The notes beneath the pieces were generated by a model. The model searched no databases. It had not been told where the DNA came from and saw only the letters and a program-made list of their open reading frames with translations. A program made the position numbers and the translations under genes. This document shows, piece by piece, positions 1-8,103 of a DNA stretch of 32,082 nt. The DNA is from a virus, in the IMG/VR virus record IMGVR_UViG_3300032229_000160, positions 1 through 32,082 of that record; one strand, 5' to 3'. Each line of letters begins with the position of its first letter. The stretch's first letter is position 1.

Positions 1-2
1 AT

Positions 3-428
3 GGCACAACAGGAACAGACCTGCTGTATTTGTATTCTGATTCTGCGGGTATTGTGCCAAGTATTATCGAAACGGCATTGATGCCGATGACCGATCCAAT
101 TAGGACAAAACAAGCCCTAAAAATTGGTATTGAGGCAACAATTACAGGTGGTGGTGTTTTATTGACAACGATTGACAGCGAATCAGGCTCTAGCCCTGTT
201 TACACGCTTGGCAATTATGTTAATTGGATCAATAATTTTGGAAATGCTGTTTCTTGGGTAAACAATTCTTCTGCAATCATTTTGTGGATTGGTGGTCAGG
301 GATTTGTGTTGTACAAGACAGATGCACAGCAATGGGGAAAATATCTTGGTATGACCGTGACATCGAACTCATCAGCGATGGTTATTAACGGTTTTGAGTA
401 CGAACATGAATTGAGAGTGAGGTTCTAA
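3..428 (+). CDS. C-terminal part of a virion protein (5' truncated), possibly connector/stabilisation-type
   Basis: The reading frame is open to the left edge, so the true start lies outside the window and at least 141 residues are visible. The protein is beta-rich and ends in an aromatic stretch (FVLYKTDAQQWGKYLGMTV, then EYEHELRVRF), which resembles the C-terminal end of large beta-structured tail or DNA-stabilisation proteins of podovirus-like phages. It lies directly before the tail-fibre-like genes, and its TAA is followed at once by the next ATG. The virion role is inferred from position and composition. The exact family is not certain. Confidence 0.55.
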   Translation, partial: GTTGTDLLYLYSDSAGIVPSIIETALMPMTDPIRTKQALKIGIEATITGGGVLLTTIDSESGSSPVYTLGNYVNWINNFGNAVSWVNNSSAIILWIGGQGFVLYKTDAQQWGKYLGMTVTSNSSAMVINGFEYEHELRVRF

Positions 429-1217
429 ATGCCAGTTCCAAATACATTTGCTAATGCAACAACAGCAATCCCGTTGTCGCAATTAGACCAAAACTTTGCC
501 ACACCCATCACGCTAGGCAATACAGCGATCCAGCTTGGCAACACAGTCACTACGCTGAACAACATGACGTTCGCAAACGTGACGATTACAAGTGTCGCTA
601 CGGCAATTGCAGTTGCACAGGGTGGAACCGGATCAACCAGTCTAGCCGCTAACAATGTACTGCTTGGCAACGGAACAGGATCTGTTCAAGTTGTTGCGCC
701 AGGCAGTAGCGGTAACGTGCTGGTATCAAACGGAACTACTTGGGCAAGCCAAGCACCTGCTGCTGCAACAGGCAATGTCACGATTGGTAATACCGTCATT
801 GCGTTAAATGGATCGACCAGTACGCTTGGCAATTTAACTTTAAATAACGTATCTGTTGGCAATGCAGTTGTTGATAGTGTCAACGTGGCTGGCTTTATGG
901 GTATTCCCCAAAATAGCCAAAACGGTAACTACAACGTCGTGCTTGGCGATTCTGGTAAACACATTTATCACCCAACTGGACAAGCGGCAGCGACTTACAC
1001 CTTTCCAGCAAACTCTAATGTTGCATTTACAGTAGGTTCGGCGGTTACGATCATCAATGGTTCTGCCAACAACGTCACGATAGCCTTGACCACAGATACG
1101 TTGTATTTGTCATCGAATGGCGCGACTGGCAGCAGAACACTTACTCAGTGGGGTGTTGCAACAGCGGTCAAGGTTGCTAGCCAGGCTTGGGTCATTTCAG
1201 GGTCGAATATCACATGA
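429..1217 (+). CDS. Tail-fibre-like structural protein
   Basis: This 262-residue protein is rich in Asn, Thr, Val and Gly and contains repeated short beta-strand phrases (LGNTAIQLGNTVTTLNN, GNVTIGNTVIALNG). It also has the segment AQGGTGSTSLAANNVLLGNG followed by GNVLVSNGTTW, a pattern common in phage tail fibre and tail spike proteins, where it forms triple-beta-helix-like shafts. The C-terminal region after about residue 160 looks like a globular tip. The start codon directly abuts the preceding stop codon, and its own stop overlaps the next ATG by four bases (ATGA). Recognition of a specific receptor is inferred, not shown. Confidence 0.7.
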   Translation: MPVPNTFANATTAIPLSQLDQNFATPITLGNTAIQLGNTVTTLNNMTFANVTITSVATAIAVAQGGTGSTSLAANNVLLGNGTGSVQVVAPGSSGNVLVSNGTTWASQAPAAATGNVTIGNTVIALNGSTSTLGNLTLNNVSVGNAVVDSVNVAGFMGIPQNSQNGNYNVVLGDSGKHIYHPTGQAAATYTFPANSNVAFTVGSAVTIINGSANNVTIALTTDTLYLSSNGATGSRTLTQWGVATAVKVASQAWVISGSNIT

Positions 1218-3268
1218 CAGGCATAGTACAAGCACTTTTGGCGGGTTATGGTGCGGTAAGCGCAGCAGCTTCCGATGCCTATTTTTATCTGACAACATTG
1301 CTGTTGCCAGGTAATGGCACGAACGGCGCACAAAACAACACGTTCTTAGATTCGTCTACCAACAACTTCACGATTACTCGTAACGGCAACACGACACAGG
1401 GTACGTTCACGCCGTTTAGTCAGACGGGGTGGAGTAATTTTGCAAGCGCGGCTTCTGGTTCTGTTGGGTTTAGCAATAGCACAGCCGCTTTAGTTAGTTC
1501 AACAACCAGCACGTTTACTGCCGAGTGCTGGATATACATGACAGAAGCCCCTGTTTCTGGAGATGGCGTTCCTGCGTTAATAGGCATGGATGCAACATTC
1601 AATTCGTCTATATTTCTTGGGTTTGGCCCTAACGCAAGCAGAAATCTTGTGCTTCGTTGGTTTGACGGCTCGTCAAAGACTGCTACAGGAAGCACGGCGC
1701 TTGCGCTAAATACTTGGCATCACATTGCAGTGGTGGCAAACAGTAATGCTCTAGCAATGTACGTCAATGGTGTTGCTGAAACCTTGTCAGGCACAACTAC
1801 ACTTACCAACAGAAATAGCACGACAAACACGTTTTCGTTATTCTTAAACTCCAGTACAAGTAACTACCAGTTCAGGGGCTATGCCTCAAACATTCGTGTT
1901 TGTACGTCGGCTGTTTATACCGGCGCGTTTACGCCTAGCACATCCCCATTGACAACCACTAGCCAAGGCGCAACGAACTGCAAACTGCTTACAGCCCAAG
2001 ACAATCGCTTCATTGATAACAGCAGCAACGCATACGCGCTTACGGTACAAGGCTCCCCATCCGTCCAAGCATTTGAACCATTCGCGCCTGGGGTTGCGTA
2101 TAGCGCGGCTACAGTAGGTGGTAGTGGGTACTTTGATGGCGCTGGCGACAACCTGGTGACACCTACCATCGGCACGACCATTGGCACAGGTGACTATTGC
2201 CTTGAATGTTTTGTCTATACGCCGTCTGCATCGGCGGCGTTTACGGAACTAATAAGATTCAATAACTCCGCTGGCTATCCCATTTACTTGCAGGTAAATG
2301 CAAACGCCGTGCGCTTCCTAGATTTCCAAAACCCTGGCACAAACTTCATCATTACTGGAGGAACTATCAACAGTAATGAATGGGTTCATGTTGTCGGACT
2401 TAGACAGTCAGGAACTGTTAGGGCGTTTGTAAATGGAAAATTAGCAGCGTTTCAAAACGGCATTACTTTTAACTATGGAACTGCTGGAACTGCTCAATTC
2501 CTAAATGCCACAGCAGCAGCATATATGTGCGACTTCCGTATAACAATCGGAAGTGTTCCAACTTCGTATCAAACTACAAGCACAACAATTGGGGCGCAAA
2601 TTTTCACGCCGCCAACGTCTCCAGTTACCACGACATCGCAAGGGGCTTCCGGAACTGCGCTCCTCCTCAACTTTACCAACGCTGGCATTACAGATGCTAC
2701 AGCAAAGAACGTCCTTGAGACTATAGGCAACGCGCAGATCAGCACGACGCAGAGTAAGTTCGGTGGGTCGAGTATGTACTTCGATGGGACTGGGGATAGG
2801 TTGGTAATTCCGTCAAGCCAAAACCTATCTTTAGGGACGGGCGATTTTACAATTGAGTGCTGGGCCTATTTCAACTCGCTGGCTGCAAATATGCCAATCA
2901 TTTGCTTTGGCGATGACCAAACAGCAACCGGATTGCTGTTCTATGTAAATACGTCTGGAAGGATTGCGACTTTTGGCAATGGTGCAGTAATAGCGGCTGG
3001 GACAACTCAAACAGTAACAACGGGTAGTTGGTTTCATCTAGCAGTATCGCGCAGTGGTACATCATTGCGTTTGTTTGTTAATGGAACAAATGACGGTACG
3101 GCAACTAATAGCACGTCGTTTTCAAGCAGCGTTATTGTCGGCGCAGAACTTTTTATTGGCGCAATTGGCGCACAATTAAACGGATATATTGATGACCTGC
3201 GTGTCACTAAGTTCGCCCGATATACATCCAACTTTACCGCGCCGACTGCGGCCTTCCCTCTGCAATAA
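1214..3268 (+). CDS. Three-domain LamG/concanavalin-A-like adhesin, tail fibre tip or receptor-binding protein
   Basis: The protein has 684 residues from the ATG that overlaps the upstream TGA; a TTG further upstream is less likely. Three concanavalin A-like (LamG) units follow one another at roughly residues 80-235, 300-470 and 530-684. Each carries the signature strand (FTAECWIYM, YCLECFVYT, FTIECWAYF), a W-H-(I/V/L)-A/V strand, an F/Y-V-N-G turn and a closing G-Y-x-x-x-(I/L)-R-V segment. Linkers between units are similar (PLTTTSQGA, PVTTTSQGA). LamG folds bind carbohydrates, and in phages such proteins sit on tail fibres. Host-glycan binding is therefore likely, but the ligand is unknown. 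Homologous tandem units suggest growth by internal duplication. Confidence 0.8.
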   Translation: MTGIVQALLAGYGAVSAAASDAYFYLTTLLLPGNGTNGAQNNTFLDSSTNNFTITRNGNTTQGTFTPFSQTGWSNFASAASGSVGFSNSTAALVSSTTSTFTAECWIYMTEAPVSGDGVPALIGMDATFNSSIFLGFGPNASRNLVLRWFDGSSKTATGSTALALNTWHHIAVVANSNALAMYVNGVAETLSGTTTLTNRNSTTNTFSLFLNSSTSNYQFRGYASNIRVCTSAVYTGAFTPSTSPLTTTSQGATNCKLLTAQDNRFIDNSSNAYALTVQGSPSVQAFEPFAPGVAYSAATVGGSGYFDGAGDNLVTPTIGTTIGTGDYCLECFVYTPSASAAFTELIRFNNSAGYPIYLQVNANAVRFLDFQNPGTNFIITGGTINSNEWVHVVGLRQSGTVRAFVNGKLAAFQNGITFNYGTAGTAQFLNATAAAYMCDFRITIGSVPTSYQTTSTTIGAQIFTPPTSPVTTTSQGASGTALLLNFTNAGITDATAKNVLETIGNAQISTTQSKFGGSSMYFDGTGDRLVIPSSQNLSLGTGDFTIECWAYFNSLAANMPIICFGDDQTATGLLFYVNTSGRIATFGNGAVIAAGTTQTVTTGSWFHLAVSRSGTSLRLFVNGTNDGTATNSTSFSSSVIVGAELFIGAIGAQLNGYIDDLRVTKFARYTSNFTAPTAAFPLQ

Positions 3269-3277
3269 GGACTGACC

Positions 3278-3598
3278 ATGCTCTACTCTAAAAACGGTTC
3301 TATCCCAAAGCCAGAAACCGATGGCACAGAGGGTTGGATTGAAGTGCCTGACGAACCTGTTGCGCCTGAAGGTCAAGAGGTTGTCTGGTGGTATCCACCT
3401 GGTTGGGTTATCCGTGATCCACAACCTGCTGATGAAGAAGGCTACAAGTGGTCTTGGTCACAGTCGAGTGAGCAGTGGGTAAAGTACGCATTGCCTGAGA
3501 CTGTAGTTGAAGTTACACCGATCACTTCTTCTGACATTGGCTCACTGAGTAGTGGTGACATTTCGGCGCTCACAACGTCACAAATTTCTGCTTTGTAA
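3278..3598 (+). CDS. Small Trp/Pro-rich tail-associated protein, unknown function
   Basis: This 106-residue protein starts at an ATG preceded by AAGGA. The middle is rich in Trp and Pro (VVWWYPPGWVIRDP, KWSWSQSSEQWVKY). The C-terminus is a Ser/Thr/Ile repeat in which the phrase SSDIGSLSSGDISALTTSQISAL has three S-x-x-I-x-x-L periods, suggestive of a short beta-solenoid or trimerising stem. It lies between the LamG adhesin and further small virion proteins in the same operon, so a role as a fibre accessory or chaperone is possible. I do not recognise a named family. Confidence 0.6.
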   Translation: MLYSKNGSIPKPETDGTEGWIEVPDEPVAPEGQEVVWWYPPGWVIRDPQPADEEGYKWSWSQSSEQWVKYALPETVVEVTPITSSDIGSLSSGDISALTTSQISAL

Positions 3599-3607
3599 GG
3601 GGCGGCT

Positions 3608-3937
3608 ATGGGATTAAATGCTTTTCAGAAAATGGGCAACACGGTGACGTTTACAGCAGCCACCACAGCCCCAACGCCTGTTCAGGCTTACTCAGGAACA
3701 AACAACGGAAACCAGTACCGTGTCATTAACACCGGCACGATAACGGTATTTTTGGGTTATGGACAAGACGCAGCAAATGCAACAACGAATGCCGGTATTG
3801 TGACAACTACTGGCCCTGCTTTTCCAATCTTGCCAAACACGGATGAGATTTTGACATTTGTGCCGAACGCTTACTTTACTGGCATAACAAGTAGTGGAAC
3901 AGCCACAATTTACATTACGCCAGGCGATGGTCTATAA
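3608..3937 (+). CDS. Small beta-rich virion protein, copy 1 of a duplicated pair
   Basis: The 109-residue protein has an ATG after AAGGGGCGG. It shares a clear pattern with the protein at 12814-13140: MGNTVTFTAA near the N-terminus, QYRV-x-N-x-G in the middle, PN-x-x-E, and YFTG-x-x-x-SGTA with a terminal GDG. Both copies are followed by a gene starting ML-x-x-AGG. The fold appears all-beta, like small decoration or fibre proteins. A virion role is inferred from its place among tail genes. The enzyme-like residues needed for catalysis are absent. Confidence 0.6.
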   Translation: MGLNAFQKMGNTVTFTAATTAPTPVQAYSGTNNGNQYRVINTGTITVFLGYGQDAANATTNAGIVTTTGPAFPILPNTDEILTFVPNAYFTGITSSGTATIYITPGDGL

Positions 3938-3946
3938 GGAGTCATC

Positions 3947-4240
3947 ATGCTAAAGGTTGCAGGTGGTGTAGGGGGTGGAGGTAATGGCACAGGCACAGTA
4001 ACCCAAGTCAATACGGGAACTGGCCTGACAGGTGGCCCTATTACAACTTCCGGCACGATTTCGCTTGCAAATACGGCGGTGACTTCTGGAAGTTATGGTA
4101 GTTCCACACAGGTGGCACAAATCACTATAGATGCACAGGGAAGAATTACTGCGGCAGCAAATGTAACAATCAGCGGTGGTGGGGGCGGCGGTAACGTAAG
4201 CGCAAACACAGCCTATGCGTATGCTTGGTTTATAAGTTAA
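3947..4240 (+). CDS. Short tail-fibre-type protein with Gly-rich repeats
   Basis: This 97-residue protein follows a strong AAGGAG site. It begins MLKVAGG, then has a poly-Gly stretch and the phrase VTQVNTGTGLTGGPITTSGT and AQITIDAQGRITAAANVTI. These phrases recur in phage tail fibres and usually precede a longer distal domain. Here the protein ends shortly after a second Gly run, so it looks like a shaft fragment without a tip. Its counterpart at 13140-13661 starts with MLRTAGG and does carry a full C-terminal domain. The gene may be a reduced fibre or a subunit that assembles with the next protein. Confidence 0.6.
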   Translation: MLKVAGGVGGGGNGTGTVTQVNTGTGLTGGPITTSGTISLANTAVTSGSYGSSTQVAQITIDAQGRITAAANVTISGGGGGGNVSANTAYAYAWFIS

Positions 4241-4249
4241 GAGGTCATC

Positions 4250-4822
4250 ATGTTAGTTCTCGACGCAACGACAAAATCTATTGTAGTAGCCATGTCTGGG
4301 GCTGCGGCTACGACTAACCCTGACTTTACGTCGGCTTATGCTGATAACAACGGCACAAACTTTACCGAAGGCGCTAATGATGGCGCACTAAACGGTACAA
4401 GTAGCGTAACGCTTGTAGCTGCGCCTGCTGCTTCTACGCGACGAACCGTCAAGTCCATCACGATTGAAAACAAAGACACAGCGGCTGTGACGCTTACTGT
4501 TAGCTACAACAACAACAGTACGCTAAGAACACTTTACAAAGTGACACTGAATGTGGGTGACACTTGGACAACGGACGGTACGTTCGACACCTTTGGTTCT
4601 TTGAAGGGTACGGGCTACGGCACGATGTCGCAGCAAAATGCCAATGCGGTGGTTATTACAGGCGGCAGCATTAGCAATGTGACTTTAGCAAACGCCAATA
4701 TCTCAGGAACAACGGGTAGTTCAGCGACTTTTGCGACATCTAGCTTGCCTTTAGTGCCTGAAGGGTACTTAACTATCAGCATTAACGGCACAAACAAGAA
4801 AATTCCTTATTACGGTGTGTGA
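4250..4822 (+). CDS. Beta-rich phage structural protein
   Basis: The 190-residue protein starts MLVLDATTKSIVVAMSGAA after an AGAGGT site. The first about 120 residues form a beta-domain (TRRTVKSITIENKDTAAVTL, LYKVTLNVGDTWTTDG) of a type seen in virion surface proteins. The last 70 residues contain an ISNVTLANANISGT repeat, typical of fibre shafts, and a terminal KKIPYYGV. Gene order places it at the end of the tail-fibre block. Its stop codon overlaps the next start by one base (TGATG). The assignment as structural is strong by context, while the exact part of the virion is unknown. Confidence 0.6.
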   Translation: MLVLDATTKSIVVAMSGAAATTNPDFTSAYADNNGTNFTEGANDGALNGTSSVTLVAAPAASTRRTVKSITIENKDTAAVTLTVSYNNNSTLRTLYKVTLNVGDTWTTDGTFDTFGSLKGTGYGTMSQQNANAVVITGGSISNVTLANANISGTTGSSATFATSSLPLVPEGYLTISINGTNKKIPYYGV

Positions 4823-5043
4823 TGGAAGGTCAAATGTTATTCAACCTGGTTGTTGGTGTTGCAGCGTTCTTTGGAGGCTGGACACTTAACAACATCACTC
4901 GGATGCTTAACCGGATTGACGATGACATCCGTGATTTGCCGCACGTTTATGTGAGCAAAGAAGATTACAAAACTGACATCAATGATATTAAAGGGATGTT
5001 AAGTAAGATTTTCGACAGACTAGAGCATAAGGCAGACAAGTAA
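4822..5043 (+). CDS. Small N-terminally anchored membrane protein with coiled coil
   Basis: The protein has 73 residues if translation starts at the ATG overlapping the upstream TGA. A second in-frame ATG at 4834 has a better-placed GGAAGG site and would give 69 residues. The N-terminus has one hydrophobic helix (MLFNLVVGVAAFFGGWTL), followed by a charged, probably helical tail (DDDIRDLPHVYVSKEDYKTD, IKGMLSKIFDRLEHKADK). Proteins of this shape in phages are often lysis-related (XhlA-like) or membrane accessory proteins. No specific function can be assigned here. Confidence 0.55.
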   Translation: MEGQMLFNLVVGVAAFFGGWTLNNITRMLNRIDDDIRDLPHVYVSKEDYKTDINDIKGMLSKIFDRLEHKADK

Positions 5044-5387
5044 TGAACATGGACTCGCTCAGTATTGTGAAATTCGGAGATCGAGATTCTTTGGGTGAGT
5101 TTTTGTTCGAAAACGGCTTGCAGCACAAGTTATTTCAGGAAACATTCATGGATCAGGGCATTTCTGTGCCTTCTTACCCCCTGATAGATGCTGATGTGGA
5201 CAATCTGGATGACTGGTTACAGGTGCATCAGGTGGAACATCAGGCGTTTGCGACCCTGTTAAGCCTGGATAATCCGTTCAATTTGCTAGATACAGACTGG
5301 AATAGAGAGGAAGATTTTTACGACTGGATAGCCAGTCATTTGTACATTCACGAACAGATTGCAGCGGCACTTAATTTGTCGAGTTGA
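5043..5387 (+). CDS. Acidic small phage protein, unknown function
   Basis: This 114-residue protein starts at an ATG sharing its A with the previous TAA. It is acidic, with FGDRDSLGEFLFENGLQHKL near the N-terminus and several DW/DDW segments, and probably mostly helical. No signal peptide, membrane helix or catalytic motif is visible. It separates the fibre block from the internal-virion genes. It may be a chaperone or assembly factor for either block, but this is a guess from position only. Confidence 0.5.
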   Translation: MNMDSLSIVKFGDRDSLGEFLFENGLQHKLFQETFMDQGISVPSYPLIDADVDNLDDWLQVHQVEHQAFATLLSLDNPFNLLDTDWNREEDFYDWIASHLYIHEQIAAALNLSS

Positions 5388-5408
5388 AAATGCTTCCCCT
5401 CCTCCAAA

Positions 5409-5422
5409 AAAAATCGATTTTT
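5409..5422. repeat. Perfect AT-rich palindrome in an intergenic gap
   Basis: AAAAATCGATTTTT is a perfect 14-bp palindrome in the 46-bp gap before the internal-virion genes. It has no unpaired loop, so it is a poor intrinsic terminator. It could be a protein-binding site or simply an AT-rich spacer. Confidence 0.3.
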
Positions 5423-5433
5423 GAGATAGCAAA

Positions 5434-6993
5434 ATGAAAATTACTAATTTTCAACAAGCAATGGCATTCGCTAACAGTGATGTTGGCAAGAGATTGCCGC
5501 TTTTTAGATTAGTAGATGACGCTAAATATTATTTTCAAGGCACTGGATCAAGAAGTCGAACTCGTGGCAATGAACAAGCAAAAGTAATTGCTAACTTTGA
5601 GAGAGCAAGACAAGACCCTGTAGGCTTTACAAAAGCCACAGTAAACAATGTCATGGCGGCTTACTTACAGTCGTACAGGGCTTATCAAGGTGATCCGCAC
5701 CCTCAAATCAAATCTGAACTTAATGGGTTTAAGAATGACTTAAACAAAGCAGCTAATTTCTTAGTTGAAAATCAAGTACCAGCATCTGAAATACAAAACA
5801 TTTTTGTAACAGCACAGCAAAATTACAAAAATCAAGTTGAAAAAAGTATACAGCTTTCAAGTAAGCAAAACTTATTCGACAAAATATTTGCGGTTACAGA
5901 TTCGTTAATTGTTGGTGGTCTGACTGGTGGTCTTGGTTTATCGCCTGTTAATGCGGCGGCGTTAAGTTCTGCGCTAGCCATTGCTAACGGCGCTCCTGTT
6001 GATAAGGCATTGCAGGCTGGACTTGCGGGTTTGGCAGCAGGTCAGGTTGGTCAGTATTTGCAAACGGTTAAAACGATAGCGCAGAATGACCTGGTTAATG
6101 CGGCTGTTACTAACGCTGGTCGGCAGGCTACGGCTGCGCTGATTACTGGTGGAGATGTTAAAACTGCGGCCTTGTCAGGTTTGGCTGGTGGCGCGACTGC
6201 ACAACAACTTTTCAGAGCAACAGACGCAGAGGCTATTTCTCGCGCTGCTGGCGAATACACACAGGCTGTTGCGGCAGGTCTATCTCCACAGCAGGCAATG
6301 ATGTCAGCCTTAACCGGCTTTGCTGACACAGAGTTGCAGGCTGCTAAACAAAATATTGAAGATGAAGTAAAAGTTCGGCAAGCAACAAAAACAGCAACCA
6401 CTCAAGCACCAGATATAGATGTCGCAACACCCAGACCGCCTGAGGTAGATGTTCCGACCACTGCGGGCACTACTACGCCTCCACCACCACCTTCTGGAAC
6501 GGCTGCTTTGCCAGAGGTGACGGTTACGGCTTCTAGGTTGCCTGACGCATTAGGAACAAATCTGAATTTAGTGCCGACACAAATAACTCGACCTAGCGCC
6601 CCGACTACTACGACACCAACACCAAGTTTGCCGGAAGTTCAGGTCACTGCTGAGAAAGAACCAGAAAAGCCTGTTGGCGCAGAATTAAGCACACCGAAAG
6701 CGCCTGGCGCAGAGCAAGAACCTAAAAAGGTTGCGGAAGAACCAGAAGTAGAACCAGGCGTAGGTAAAGACAAGACAATATTGTTATCGCTGCTAGGGCC
6801 AGCATCCTCTACTTATTTCTTAGGTGATCGTGGGGGCGGTTCTGGAATGGCAGGTTCTGCGGCATTGTCGCAAGCCCTCAGTGTGGGTGATCCTGGCGCG
6901 TTGTATTTAGGCAAGAAGGGTAAAGAACGTAAACCTGTTTGGAACGTCGAGTCGCTGAAATTGAAAGATGAACTAGGTGGAGATTATGGCTAA
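5434..6993 (+). CDS. Internal virion protein-like, with Ala/Gly-rich core and Pro/Thr linker
   Basis: The 519-residue protein has a helical N-terminal part (1-145), an Ala/Gly-rich hydrophobic core (about 155-300, with GGLTGGLGLS and LAGLAAGQVG) and a long Pro/Thr linker (about 325-445). The linker carries two LPEVxVTA motifs (359-366 and 399-406). The C-terminal stretch includes GDRGGGSGMAGSAALSQALS. Such composition is usual for proteins packed in podovirus capsids and ejected to form a channel through the cell envelope. It is the first of four such genes in a row. The ejection role is inferred from composition and order, since no enzyme motif is visible. Confidence 0.6.
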   Translation: MKITNFQQAMAFANSDVGKRLPLFRLVDDAKYYFQGTGSRSRTRGNEQAKVIANFERARQDPVGFTKATVNNVMAAYLQSYRAYQGDPHPQIKSELNGFKNDLNKAANFLVENQVPASEIQNIFVTAQQNYKNQVEKSIQLSSKQNLFDKIFAVTDSLIVGGLTGGLGLSPVNAAALSSALAIANGAPVDKALQAGLAGLAAGQVGQYLQTVKTIAQNDLVNAAVTNAGRQATAALITGGDVKTAALSGLAGGATAQQLFRATDAEAISRAAGEYTQAVAAGLSPQQAMMSALTGFADTELQAAKQNIEDEVKVRQATKTATTQAPDIDVATPRPPEVDVPTTAGTTTPPPPPSGTAALPEVTVTASRLPDALGTNLNLVPTQITRPSAPTTTTPTPSLPEVQVTAEKEPEKPVGAELSTPKAPGAEQEPKKVAEEPEVEPGVGKDKTILLSLLGPASSTYFLGDRGGGSGMAGSAALSQALSVGDPGALYLGKKGKERKPVWNVESLKLKDELGGDYG

Positions 6994-8101
6994 ACAAATT
7001 GCAAAACTGCTGAAGGCTAATATTCAAGACAGCAGCGACCTTAAACAGATTGCCAAGCAACTTGCCGGAAAAGGCAGGGGTGGTGACAGTATGCTTGTCC
7101 ACATCACGCCTAGAGAAGCCACCATGCTGAAAGAAGCGGGTGGTGCTGGCACTATCAACCCTGACACGGGGCTGATGGAGTTCTACGACGGTGATGCAGA
7201 TACTTACTTCACGCCCAGTCGGAGTAGAAGTGTTGATACTGATACTTACTTCACCCCAAGACAAGCACCAGCCGCGCAAGCAGACACCTACTTTTCGCCT
7301 AGTCGCGCAAGAAATGTGTCGGATACTAGCTACTTTTCATCTTCAATGCCTAGCGTTCCTGAGGTAGACATACCATCAGTTCCTGCTACAAGCCCTTTTA
7401 ACGTGGGATTTGGAAGACCGGAAGTAGGCGCATTAAGAACTGATCCTAGACAACTAATGCAAGGAACTTATGGCCTTGTACCTTCTGCCCCTCCTTTGCC
7501 CGATACTTCAGCGATAACACCCAGTTTTAGGGGTGCTACGCCAACGTATTCAGACGAACTTGTGCAAAGAGCGTTGGGTAGAGAGCCATCATTTGTAGAT
7601 CGTCTTAAATCGACAGCGACTAGCCCTAGAGTTCTGGAAACCTTAGGCTTGATGGGTGTTTCTGCTATTCCTGGGATTTTGCAAGCAAACAGAGCGCGTG
7701 AGCAAGGTCAACGAGCCAGAGAAGAAATGCAGGCTATGGCAGCGCCTTATCGTCGGCGTGGTCAGGAATTGCTGTCTTCCGCACAGGCTGGTGAACTCAG
7801 CCCACAAGAACAGCAACAACTACAAGCTATGCAAGCGCGTATGGCGCAGGGCGTTGCAGGCCGTGGTGGTGTGGGCGCAGATCAAGCAGCTAACCAGATA
7901 GAAGCGTTCCGTCAGCAACTGTTGGCTAATAAGTATGATTTAGGTTTGAAAGTATCTGGTATTGCAGATGAAATTGCGACAGGCGCTATTAGAGCAGGTC
8001 TGGAAGCAGATCAGTATGTTAATGAACTGACAACCAACTATTTCTCTAATGCTATGCAAATGGCAATGCAAGGATTAGGTAGCAGACCGCAGGGAGCATA
8101 A
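6986..8101 (+). CDS. Internal virion protein-like with 14-residue tandem repeats
   Basis: The ATG at 6986 lies 8 bases inside the previous gene and is preceded by GGTGGAG; a GTG nine bases upstream is less likely. The 371-residue product has an N-terminal domain with LKEAGGAGTINPDTGLMEFY, a phrase I associate with virion-internal proteins of environmental phages. A low-complexity zone follows, with four 14-residue repeats (D-T-Y-F, about residues 72-127). The C-terminal half is helical (REQGQRAREEMQAMAAPYRR, GVAGRGGVGADQAANQIEAF). It is the second of four consecutive genes of this kind. Confidence 0.6.
   Translation: MAKQIAKLLKANIQDSSDLKQIAKQLAGKGRGGDSMLVHITPREATMLKEAGGAGTINPDTGLMEFYDGDADTYFTPSRSRSVDTDTYFTPRQAPAAQADTYFSPSRARNVSDTSYFSSSMPSVPEVDIPSVPATSPFNVGFGRPEVGALRTDPRQLMQGTYGLVPSAPPLPDTSAITPSFRGATPTYSDELVQRALGREPSFVDRLKSTATSPRVLETLGLMGVSAIPGILQANRAREQGQRAREEMQAMAAPYRRRGQELLSSAQAGELSPQEQQQLQAMQARMAQGVAGRGGVGADQAANQIEAFRQQLLANKYDLGLKVSGIADEIATGAIRAGLEADQYVNELTTNYFSNAMQMAMQGLGSRPQGA
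7199..7366 (+). repeat. Four imperfect 42-bp coding repeats (14-residue D-T-Y-F units)
   Basis: Tyr-Phe pairs recur at exactly 14-residue spacing: DTYFTPSRSRSVDT, DTYFTPRQAPAAQA, DTYFSPSRARNVSD, TSYFSSSMPSVPEV. The units have drifted at the DNA level but keep the Y-F-(T/S)-(P/S) core. Confidence 0.75.
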
Positions 8102-8103
8102 AT

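Noticed and set aside
6051-6401. Leftward 116-residue frame inside an internal virion gene
   Set aside because: Ala/Gly-rich genes produce long antisense frames. No start signal or domain supports it.
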